A stretch of 64,000 bases of DNA from Streptomyces albiflavescens (GTDB taxonomy: Bacteria > Actinomycetota > Actinomycetes > Streptomycetales > Streptomycetaceae). Each line of letters starts with the position of its first letter. Within the stretch, counting starts at the first letter, position 1. Below, piece after piece: positions 57,293 to 64,000 of the stretch. The notes beneath the pieces are model-generated. The model was not told where the DNA came from. It saw only the letters and a list, made by a program, of their open reading frames with translations, and did not search any database. The translations under genes were made by a program, and so were the position numbers. Location: positions 124,001 through 188,000 of the forward strand of contig NZ_BMMM01000011.1 of NCBI RefSeq assembly GCF_014645835.1, read 5' to 3'.

Positions 57293-60200
57293 TTACCGTT
57301 CGCTGACCGCCGCTGACCCGAGGCTCCGCCCCTGCTGGAAGGCCTTTTCGTACGCCTCAGGAGAGAGCGCTTCGTGTATCCGCTCCCTGATACCGACGAT
57401 CTCGGGGTCGCCCTCGGCCGCGGCGCCCCGCAGGGCGACGGCCGCGCCGAGCAGGACGGCGGCGCGCTCGGGGCTCTCGGCGACGGATGCCAGCGCCTCG
57501 GTGGCGTCGGCGAGTTCGAGACCGCCGTGCACCTCGCGGGCGAGGGTATGGGCCTGGACGAACCAGTCACGGGCCTCGTCGGCGCGTTGCTCGGCGAGGG
57601 CGGTGCGGCCCAGGCCGATGAAGATCCGTACGGACTCGCCGAGGCTGAACCAGTTCCCGGCACAGGCCTCCAGGGCGTCTTCGTAGTGCACGCGCGCGCG
57701 TGCCGTGTCCCCGGACAGCCGGGCGGTGTCGCCCAGACCGCGCCGGGCCGCCGCCACCTTGTCGGGGGCACCTGCGGTACGGGCCAGGGAGGCGGCGTGT
57801 GTGTAGTGCTCCGCCGCCGCATCGTGGTCCCCGAGGTGCAGCAGGACGGTGGCGCGGCGCTGCACCAGATCACCGGTCTCCTCGGGGGCCGCCAGCTCCC
57901 GTACGTACCTCAGGGCCTCGTCGATCAGCTCCAGGGCCCGCTCGTGGTCCCCGCGCAGGTCGGCGAGCATGGCCAGTGGGTCGAGGCAGTTGGCCAGGCC
58001 CCAGCGGTCGCCGGTGGCCCGGAAGCCGGCCAGACCACGGGTGAGCGCCGCTTCGGCCGCGTCGGGCCGTCCGGCGAACAGCTGCTGGAAGCCGTCGCCC
58101 AACTCCATCAGGGCCAGTCCCCAGGGGGCGTCGCCGACCTGCGTGCGCACCTGCTCGTCGGTGACTCGGCGCGGCCCGTCCGCGACCGACCACATCACGA
58201 ACGTGAACGGCAGCCGCAGTTGATGGTGCAGGGAGCCGAGCAGGACTGCCGCGCGGTCCAGGTGTTCCCGGGCAGCGGGGTCGTCGCCATCGGCACCGCC
58301 GGAGACGGTGTTGATCAGGCAGAGGACGTACTCCTCCGCCAGGCCCTCCGGGGGAGCGTCGCCCACGGCCGCCAGCAGTTCGTGGGCGAGCGGCACCTGC
58401 TCGCCGTGCAGGCCGCGCAGCCGCCAGAACCAGGAGAGGGCGGCCATGAGGAGCAGCGCGCGTCCGGTGTCCGTGCGCACGAGGTGGCGCAGGGCCGCGT
58501 CCAGATTGCCGTGCTCGGCGTCCAACCGGGCCAGCCAAGGGAGTTGGCCACCGCTTCGGAGATGCGGTTCCGCCTCCTCGGCCAGGCGCAGGAAGTACGC
58601 GGCGTGGGCAGCTTGTAGGCGCTCCTCCTCGCCCTGCTCGGCGAGATGCTCGGCGGCGTACGCGCGGACGGTCTCCAGCATGCGATAGCGCCCGTCGGAG
58701 ACCTCCAGCAGCGACTTCTCCGCCAGCGAGGCCAGCAGATCCTCCGGATACGGCACCTCGCAGACAGCCTCGACCGCATCGAGAGTCGCGCCCCCCGAGA
58801 ACACCGTCAGCCGCCGCGCCAACTCTCGCTCCTCGTCGACCAGGAGGTCCCAGCTCCACTCCACGACGGCGCGCAGGGTGCGGTGGCGTGCGGCCTTGGT
58901 GCGGTCGCCCCGGGAGAGCAGCCGAAAGCGGTCGGCGAGACGGTCGTCGAGGCGGTCGGCGAGCTCGTCGGGGGTGAGGGTGCGCAGCCGGGCCGCGGCC
59001 AGTTCGATGGCCAGCGGCAGTCCGTCGAGCGCGGCACAGATGTCGGCCACCCGCGCGTGCCCCTCGAAACCCGGCTTCACGGCGGCCGCCCGGTCCACGA
59101 ACAGCCGGGCGGCGGGCTCCGGCGGCAGCGGCGGTACCGGGCACAGCACCTCACCCGTGATCCCCAGCGACTCGCGGCTGGTGGCGAGGATGCGTACACC
59201 GCGGCAGGTCCCCAGAAGCAGCGCGGCGATCCGGGCCGCGTCCTCGACCAGGTGCTCGCAGTTGTCCAGCACCAGGAGCAGCTCGCGGTCCTCCAGAGCG
59301 GCGAGGAGCCGCTGCGTGGTGTCGGTCGTGGGCGTGCGGAAACCTTCGCGCACGCCGAGTGCGGTGAGGATGGCGTACGGGATCTGGGAGCCGTCGGTGA
59401 GGCCGGTCAGCTCGATGAAGCAGACGTCTGCGTAAGCGTTTGCCCGCTCGCTGTCGACAGCGTTTCCGTGGGTGTTCGGGGCAGCGCTTGTGCGGGCGCT
59501 CGCGACCTCTGTCGCCAGGCGGGTCTTGCCCGCGCCGCCCGGCCCCGTGAGGGTCACCAGGCGAGCATCCGGGAGCAGTGCCCCGATCCGCCGGAGCTCC
59601 GGGCCGCGGCCGATGAAGCGCGTCAGTTGGGCGGGGACGCGCCGCTGGGCGGGAGCCGCGCCCTTGAGCAGTTCCAGGTGGAGGGCGGACAGCTCGGGTG
59701 AGGGATCGGCGCCCAGTTCTTCCGCGAGTGTGCGTCGTACCTCCTCGTACACCGTGAGCGCCTCGGCGGGCCGCCCGCTCGCGTGCAGGGCCCGCATCAG
59801 CTGCCCGTACAGCCGCTCGCTCAGTGGGTGCGCGGTGATCAGCTCGCGCAACTCCGGTACGAGTTCGGGGCCGCCGCCGAGTGCGAGTTCGGCGTCGACG
59901 CGGTCCTGGACGGCGGCGAGCCTCAGCTCGTGGAGCCGCGTGACCTGGGCGTGCGCGTCGGGGAGATCGGTCAGGGCGGGGCCGCGCCACAGGGCGAGCG
60001 CCTCCCGGAGCGTGGCCGCCGCGCCTGTGTGGTCGCCTCGGATGAGGGCCGTGCGGCCCTCACCGGCCAGGCGCTCGAAGCGATGGGCGTCGACGGTGTC
60101 GGGGGAGACGCCGATGCGATAGCCGGTGGGGGTCGCCTCGATCTCCGCGTGGGGGCCGAGCCGCTTGCGCAGCCGGGAGACCTGGGACTGGAGGGCGTTG

Positions 60201-60379
60201 GCGGCCCCGGCCGGTGGCTCGGCCCCGTACAGGCCGTCCGTCAGCCGCTCCGTGGAGACCGTGCGCCCCGCGTCCAGGAGGAGCAGGGTGAGAAGGGCGC
60301 GTGGGCGGGGGCCGCCGGGGTCCAGGGGACTGCCGTCTTCGGTGCGGATGTCGAGGGGGCCCAGGATGCCGAAGCGCAT
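57293..60379 (-). CDS. AfsR/SARP-type ATPase regulator with TPR tail
   Basis: 1028 residues. OmpR-like winged helix (1-90; LGPLDIRTEDG, NALQSQVSRLRKRL), BTAD domain (about 95-240), NB-ARC/STAND ATPase with Walker A GPGGAGKT (279-286) and a Walker B-like LLLVLDNCEHL, then about ten TPR-like helices (620-1010). This is the AfsR-like layout that activates secondary metabolism genes. The ATG at 60379 has only a weak ribosome site. Its neighbour monooxygenase is the likely target. The preceding 200 bases hold tandem GC-rich repeats. Confidence 0.9.
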   Translation of the reverse strand: MRFGILGPLDIRTEDGSPLDPGGPRPRALLTLLLLDAGRTVSTERLTDGLYGAEPPAGAANALQSQVSRLRKRLGPHAEIEATPTGYRIGVSPDTVDAHRFERLAGEGRTALIRGDHTGAAATLREALALWRGPALTDLPDAHAQVTRLHELRLAAVQDRVDAELALGGGPELVPELRELITAHPLSERLYGQLMRALHASGRPAEALTVYEEVRRTLAEELGADPSPELSALHLELLKGAAPAQRRVPAQLTRFIGRGPELRRIGALLPDARLVTLTGPGGAGKTRLATEVASARTSAAPNTHGNAVDSERANAYADVCFIELTGLTDGSQIPYAILTALGVREGFRTPTTDTTQRLLAALEDRELLLVLDNCEHLVEDAARIAALLLGTCRGVRILATSRESLGITGEVLCPVPPLPPEPAARLFVDRAAAVKPGFEGHARVADICAALDGLPLAIELAAARLRTLTPDELADRLDDRLADRFRLLSRGDRTKAARHRTLRAVVEWSWDLLVDEERELARRLTVFSGGATLDAVEAVCEVPYPEDLLASLAEKSLLEVSDGRYRMLETVRAYAAEHLAEQGEEERLQAAHAAYFLRLAEEAEPHLRSGGQLPWLARLDAEHGNLDAALRHLVRTDTGRALLLMAALSWFWRLRGLHGEQVPLAHELLAAVGDAPPEGLAEEYVLCLINTVSGGADGDDPAAREHLDRAAVLLGSLHHQLRLPFTFVMWSVADGPRRVTDEQVRTQVGDAPWGLALMELGDGFQQLFAGRPDAAEAALTRGLAGFRATGDRWGLANCLDPLAMLADLRGDHERALELIDEALRYVRELAAPEETGDLVQRRATVLLHLGDHDAAAEHYTHAASLARTAGAPDKVAAARRGLGDTARLSGDTARARVHYEDALEACAGNWFSLGESVRIFIGLGRTALAEQRADEARDWFVQAHTLAREVHGGLELADATEALASVAESPERAAVLLGAAVALRGAAAEGDPEIVGIRERIHEALSPEAYEKAFQQGRSLGSAAVSER

Positions 60380-60464
60380 TGGGCAGATTCTGGCAGGTCC
60401 CGCGGAGATGGGGGCGGGAAAACGGGGTCTGCGCGCGCGTGAGGACCGCTCGGGGCGGCAAAAC

Positions 60465-60545
60465 ACGGGGGCGGAAAAGAACCCGGGGCGGAAGGGAACC
60501 CGGGGCGGAAGAAACCCAGGGCGGAAGAGAACCCAGGGCGGAAAT
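60465..60545. repeat. Tandem repeats upstream of the AfsR-like gene
   Basis: Five adjacent units of 15-17 bases with the core ACCCGGGGCGGAAG or ACCCAGGGCGGAAG (starting 60465, 60481, 60498, 60514, 60531), with a partial copy at about 60448. They lie in the 250-base gap between the regulator start and the rpmB end, where no gene is seen. Confidence 0.8.
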
Positions 60546-60557
60546 GGGCCGGGCAGC

Positions 60558-60588
60558 AAAAAACCGGCCCACCGTGAGGTGGACCGGC
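60558..60588 (-). terminator. rpmB terminator
   Basis: On the minus strand CCGGTCCACC pairs with GGTGGGCCGG (one mismatch) and is followed by six T (60558-60563 as A on the plus strand). Confidence 0.8.
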
Positions 60589-60629
60589 TCAGTGCAAGCG
60601 AACCAGCAGTGGCCGCGCGCTAGCGGTTG

Positions 60630-60815
60630 TCAGCGCGAGACCTTGCCGGCCTTGATGCACGAGGTGCAAGCGTTCACGCGCTTCGGCGTCCCGCCGACCA
60701 CGGTACGGACGCGCTGGATGTTGGGGTTCCAGCGACGGGACGTACGGCGGTGCGAGTGCGAGATGTTGTTGCCGAAGCCCGGCCCCTTGCCGCAGACGTC
60801 GCAGTTGGCAGCCAC
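60630..60815 (-). CDS. rpmB: 50S ribosomal protein L28 (zinc-ribbon form)
   Basis: 61 residues, normal length. Cys5, Cys8, Cys50 and Cys53 form the zinc-binding set of the C+ version of L28; Streptomyces also carry a C- paralogue expressed under zinc starvation (established knowledge, Zur regulon). The body has GPGFGNNISHSHRRTSRRWN. ATG at 60815. Confidence 0.95.
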   Translation of the reverse strand: MAANCDVCGKGPGFGNNISHSHRRTSRRWNPNIQRVRTVVGGTPKRVNACTSCIKAGKVSR

Positions 60816-61073
60816 GGGTCACTCCAAAGACTTCAGATGCACTTACGGTTGATCCCGGCATGCCGGGATCAAGATCTAGGATCTGAGTGGCGGTGCCAGG
60901 GGGAAGGCCCGATCAGATCGGGCAACTGGAGCAGCATACAACGACTGCGTCCGGAGAACGAAACTACCATGGCTGCCCCGGACCCCGCTCCAGCCCTCCT
61001 CAGGGCCCCTACCGGCAGTAACCCGTCCGGGGTCTACGCTGCGTCCCACGTCCAGCAGCTCAAGGAGGCGCAG

Positions 61074-62813
61074 GTGCCGCAGGTGCCGCAGACATTGGAT
61101 GCTCTCGCGGTGCGCACCTGGTGCGGGCTCGCGCTGGAGGCGCTGGGACGGGCCCGCGAGGAGATCGACGCGATCAATGTCTACCCGGTGGCCGACGGAG
61201 ACACCGGGACGAATCTGTATCTGACAGTGGAATCGGCTGCCGCGGCGGTCGAGGCGGTCTTCGCGGGCTACGAGACCGTCGCCGGCCCGAGCGAGGCCGG
61301 TGCGGGCCATGACGCCGCCTTCACGCGGGCCGGGTGGCCCACCCTCGCCGACGCCGTGCGGGCGATGGCGCACGGCGCGTTGATCGGGGCCCGAGGCAAC
61401 TCCGGGACCATCCTCGCGCAGCTGCTGCGCGGCATGGCACAGGTGCTCGCCGCCGACAGTGAGACCGCTCATGCCGACGGCCAGGGACTGCGGCTCGCCC
61501 TCCGGCAGGCGGCGGACTCAGCGCGCCAGGCCGTCGCACACCCCGTCGAGGGAACGGTCCTCACGGTCGCCTCGGCCGCCGCCGACGCGGTCACCGGTGC
61601 CGAGGGCGACTGCGGAACGGTCGCGCGCGCGGCGTACGAGGGTGCGCGGGCGGCCCTCGCGGCGACCCCCGGGCAGCTGGCCGTCCTGGAACGCGCCGGT
61701 GTGGTCGACGCGGGCGGACGGGGACTGGTGGCCGTGCTGGCGGCGCTGGTGGAGACGTTCACGGGCGAGGCTCCGGGGGCGCCGCTCATGGCCCCTGTGG
61801 AGGTCCACGCGCGCGTGGACGCGTCCGTGCCCCATGTCGCCGACGCGCATCCCGAGGTGTGCGGGGACGGGCCACCGGATGACGGGGGGCCCGCCTTCGA
61901 GGTGATCTACCTGTTGGAGGCGGAGGACGCGGCGGTGGCCCGGTTGCGGGACCGGCTCGACGGCCTGGGGGACTCGCTCGTCGTGGTCGGCGGTGACGGG
62001 CTGTGGAACGTCCATGTGCACGTGGACGACGCGGGTGCCGCAGTGGAGGCGGGCGTCGAGGCCGGGCGGCCGTACCGGATCAGGATCACGCACTTCGGCC
62101 TCGAGGACGTCCACACCGCGGGCGCGGCCGGGCGGCCGCCCCGGGAGCGGGCCCAACGCGCCGTCGTGGCCGTCGTGCCCGGTGAGGGTCTGGCCGGGCT
62201 GTACACCGAGGCCGGGGCGACCACGGTGCTCGCGCGGCCCGGGGAGCCGCCCGCCAGCGGGGAGCTGGTCGAGGCGGTACGGCGCGCCCACGCCCGCGAG
62301 GTGGTGCTCCTGCCGAATGACGCGGACCTGCGCCACACGGCGGCCGCGGCTGCCGAGCAGGCGCGCGCGGAGGGCGTCCGGGTCGCCCTGATCCCGACCC
62401 GGTCCGCCGTGCAGGGCATCGCCGCGCTCGCCGTGCACGAGCCGGAGCGTCGCTTCGACGAGGATGTCGTCGCCATGACCTCGGCCGCCGGGGCCACGCG
62501 CTACGCCGAGGTCGCCGTCGCCGAGCGGCAGTCCTGGACCATGGCCGGCATCTGCCAGGCCGGCGATGTCCTCGGCCTCATCGACGGCGATGTCGCCGTG
62601 ATCGGCTCCAACATAACCGACACCGCCGAGGCCGTCCTCGACCGCATGCTCGCCGCCGGCGGCGAAATGGTCACCCTCGTCCTCGGCGACGAGGCTCCCG
62701 ACGCCATCGCCGCGCATCTCGAATCCCGGGTGCGGGAGTCGTACCTGGCGGTGGACACGGTGGTGTATCGGGGCGGGCGGCAGGGGGCGTTGTTGTTGAT
62801 CGGGGTGGAGTAG
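61074..62813 (+). CDS. DAK2-domain (DhaL/FakA-like) protein
   Basis: 579 residues. N-terminal DAK2/DhaL domain (about 5-200) with the ADP-Mg site VYPVADGDTGTNL and GARGNSGTILAQLL; a middle linker; and a C-terminal FakA-like domain (about 330-579) with FHFG-type GDVAVIGSN and the end GGRQGALLLIGVE. In Firmicutes FakA phosphorylates fatty acids bound by FakB (DegV). The role in Streptomyces is not established. A GTG at 61074 is chosen because AAGGAGG lies five bases upstream; an ATG at 60969 is in frame but has a poorer site. Confidence 0.85.
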   Translation: MPQVPQTLDALAVRTWCGLALEALGRAREEIDAINVYPVADGDTGTNLYLTVESAAAAVEAVFAGYETVAGPSEAGAGHDAAFTRAGWPTLADAVRAMAHGALIGARGNSGTILAQLLRGMAQVLAADSETAHADGQGLRLALRQAADSARQAVAHPVEGTVLTVASAAADAVTGAEGDCGTVARAAYEGARAALAATPGQLAVLERAGVVDAGGRGLVAVLAALVETFTGEAPGAPLMAPVEVHARVDASVPHVADAHPEVCGDGPPDDGGPAFEVIYLLEAEDAAVARLRDRLDGLGDSLVVVGGDGLWNVHVHVDDAGAAVEAGVEAGRPYRIRITHFGLEDVHTAGAAGRPPRERAQRAVVAVVPGEGLAGLYTEAGATTVLARPGEPPASGELVEAVRRAHAREVVLLPNDADLRHTAAAAAEQARAEGVRVALIPTRSAVQGIAALAVHEPERRFDEDVVAMTSAAGATRYAEVAVAERQSWTMAGICQAGDVLGLIDGDVAVIGSNITDTAEAVLDRMLAAGGEMVTLVLGDEAPDAIAAHLESRVRESYLAVDTVVYRGGRQGALLLIGVE

Positions 62814-63071
62814 CGGCTGCTGGTGGGGGCGGGCTGGTCAGATTTCTTCGCCCCCTCCGCCCCTACCCTCGCTTCGGCCTTGACGGCCTCGTCCTCGGAC
62901 GCCGGACGGGCCAGAAGTCTCAAGCCCCGGCCGGCAAAAGTTCAGCCCTTCCGGCGTTCGAGGAGCGAGCGTTTGAGGAGCGGGCGTTTGAGGGCGGAGC
63001 CCCCAGGACGGGACGGGACGGGACGGGCAACGGCGACGGGGGCGCCCCCCCCGCCCACCCGAACCCCCCAG
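62814..63071. repeat. Simple-sequence gap with GACGG and AGGAGCG repeats
   Basis: No gene. Two short repeats: AGGAGCGAGCGTTTG/AGGAGCGGGCGTTTG (about 62960-62989), and four tandem GACGG units (63007-63026) followed by a C-run. recG, which I recall following the DAK2 gene in related genomes, is not present here. Confidence 0.7.
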
Positions 63072-64000
63072 TCAGCGCTCCGTACCCGCCTCCACCAGCC
63101 CGAGCATGTTCTCCGCCTCGCCTCGCCGAGCCTCCGCGGTCTCCCCTTCCACTCCCGCATACGCGGAAAGCACCGCACGCGCGCGTGCGCAGGCCGCGGC
63201 GGGGCGCCGTAGGTCGGCCTCCAGCCACCCGGCGGCGAGCTCGGCACCGGTGCGGGCGTCAAGGGCATCCTCGCCGAGGGAGCCGAACACCGAGATCGCC
63301 CGAGTCATGTGGGCCAAGGCCTCTTCGAACGCGACCCGGGCGGCGGCCTCGTCCGTCGCGTCGGGCACGGAACGGGCCAGGAGGTCCCCGAACTGGCGAC
63401 AGGTGTGGCCGAGTTCGGCGACGAGGCGACCACGCACATCCTCGTCCTCCGGCGAGCCGGCAGGCGAGTCGGACAGCGAGTCCGACGGCGAACCGGCGAC
63501 GGCCGACGCCCCCTCGACCGCCGACTCGCACTCCCGCACAGCCGTCGACATCAACTCCCGCGCCCCGTCGAGCCCCGCATCCGTACGAGCCACGGCCCAC
63601 GCACGCGCCCGCAGCGACCGGACGAGCCCGTGGACGTTGCCGAGGGCGCGCCAGAGGTCGCCGGCTCGGGCGTACGCCTGGTCCGCCTGGGCGGGCAGCC
63701 CAGCGTGCCCGAGGGCCTCGGCGGCGAGATGCGCGAGCATCGCGTGGTCTCGCTGTTCGGGCCAGTGCCGGGCGATGTCCGCGGCCCGCAACCAGTGTTC
63801 GGCGGCCTCACGGTGTTCGCCGAGCTCGGTGAGACAGTCACCGAGCCACCACCGCGTCTGCACGATCGCTCCGTCGCCGTGCATCTCGGCGGTCAGATCG
63901 GGCAGTGCCGACTCGAGCACCTCGGCGGCCTCCGCCCACCGCCCCTGACGGAGCAGGAAACCGCCGAGCTGGTGCCGGGCCCAGGCGCCGAGCGTGGCGG
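63072..64000 (-). CDS. TPR-repeat protein, C-terminal part
   Basis: The reading frame is open to the right edge, so at least 309 C-terminal residues are seen. Helical repeats of TPR type: LLRQGRWAEAAEVLESAL, LGDCLTELGEHREAAEHWL, ADQAYARAGDLWRALGN, ARVAFEEALAHMTRAISVFG. A Ser/Asp/Pro-rich linker (SPSDSLSDSPAGSPEDED) interrupts them. The N-terminal domain is outside the window, so whether it is a regulator, a helper of a protein complex or an AfsR-like ATPase cannot be told. Confidence 0.8.
   Translation of the reverse strand, partial: ATLGAWARHQLGGFLLRQGRWAEAAEVLESALPDLTAEMHGDGAIVQTRWWLGDCLTELGEHREAAEHWLRAADIARHWPEQRDHAMLAHLAAEALGHAGLPAQADQAYARAGDLWRALGNVHGLVRSLRARAWAVARTDAGLDGARELMSTAVRECESAVEGASAVAGSPSDSLSDSPAGSPEDEDVRGRLVAELGHTCRQFGDLLARSVPDATDEAAARVAFEEALAHMTRAISVFGSLGEDALDARTGAELAAGWLEADLRRPAAACARARAVLSAYAGVEGETAEARRGEAENMLGLVEAGTER

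Noticed and set aside
60380..60559. N-terminal extension of the AfsR-like protein encoded by the tandem repeats
   Set aside because: The frame is open, but the extension is Pro/Phe/Arg repeat sequence with no counterpart in AfsR-type proteins, which begin at the winged-helix domain (ATG 60379).
1..64000. CRISPR arrays, insertion sequences, rRNA genes, replication origin
   Set aside because: No regularly spaced repeats with unique spacers, no transposase, no rRNA segments and no DnaA-box cluster were seen.

Overview
The window is a high-GC actinobacterial chromosome segment, almost certainly from a Streptomyces. Evidence for this: codon third positions rich in G/C, many GTG starts, two four-gene conservons (CvnA sensor kinase, CvnB roadblock, CvnC DUF742, CvnD GTPase), a lysine-rich HupS-type HU protein, an AccB/AccE carboxylase pair, NdgR divergent from leuCD, and large secreted glycoside hydrolases. 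From memory, the backbone order (leuB, ilvE, urease-like genes, cimA, accB-accE, conservons, gltX, ndgR-leuCD, hupS, cofC, plsC-gpsA, ddl, thiL-thiD, rpmB, DAK2 gene) follows the core region around SCO5520-SCO5566 of S. coelicolor. Accessory genes and decayed genes are dropped into it.

Layout. 1-2.9 kb: a divergent secreted protein (partial), then leuB and ilvE. 2.9-8.8 kb: a CHAT-domain remnant, then an NCS1 permease divergent from ureAB-ureC-deiminase-TetR, a compact nitrogen module. 8.8-11 kb: a beta-propeller remnant and cimA behind an attenuator-like leader. 11-24 kb: accessory and envelope genes, namely two paralogous lipoproteins, GH30, GH3, a TPM-like membrane protein, a globin, a MarR/FUSC pair, YceI, an M15-like secreted peptidase and a broken PL8 lyase. 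24-26 kb: accB-accE. 26-37 kb: two tandem conservons, then a 58-residue peptide with a duplicated motif. 37.5-43.6 kb: FAH-family enzyme, gltX, a secreted propeller protein, a HAD phosphatase and five tRNA genes for Gln and Glu. 43.6-50 kb: MerR/DUF4188 pair, ndgR divergent from leuCD, hupS, cofC. 50-56 kb: plsC-gpsA, ddl, a DUF3515 lipoprotein, an AsnC-type ligand-binding protein, thiL and a thiD pseudogene. 56-60.4 kb: an inserted monooxygenase and a giant AfsR-like regulator. 60.5-64 kb: rpmB, the DAK2-domain gene and the end of a TPR protein.

How genes work together. Branched-chain amino acid synthesis dominates: leuB, leuCD (controlled by NdgR), ilvE, and cimA, which makes isoleucine precursor from pyruvate. 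The cimA leader encodes a short peptide with Val-Leu and two adjacent ATT (Ile) codons before a terminator hairpin, which fits ribosome-mediated attenuation. gltX sits just upstream of Gln and Glu tRNA genes.

The most interesting candidate for an undescribed system is the NCS1 permease / urease-like / agmatine-deiminase-like / TetR module. The urease-like alpha subunit keeps every nickel ligand but has a remodelled, shortened substrate loop and lacks the flap cysteine. No urease accessory genes accompany it. Its partner is predicted to turn a guanidino group into a ureido group. I infer that the pair may degrade a guanidino compound through a substituted urea rather than free urea. Several clear gene-decay events (CHAT remnant, propeller remnant, PL8 internal deletion, thiD frameshifts plus 3' loss) are also recorded.
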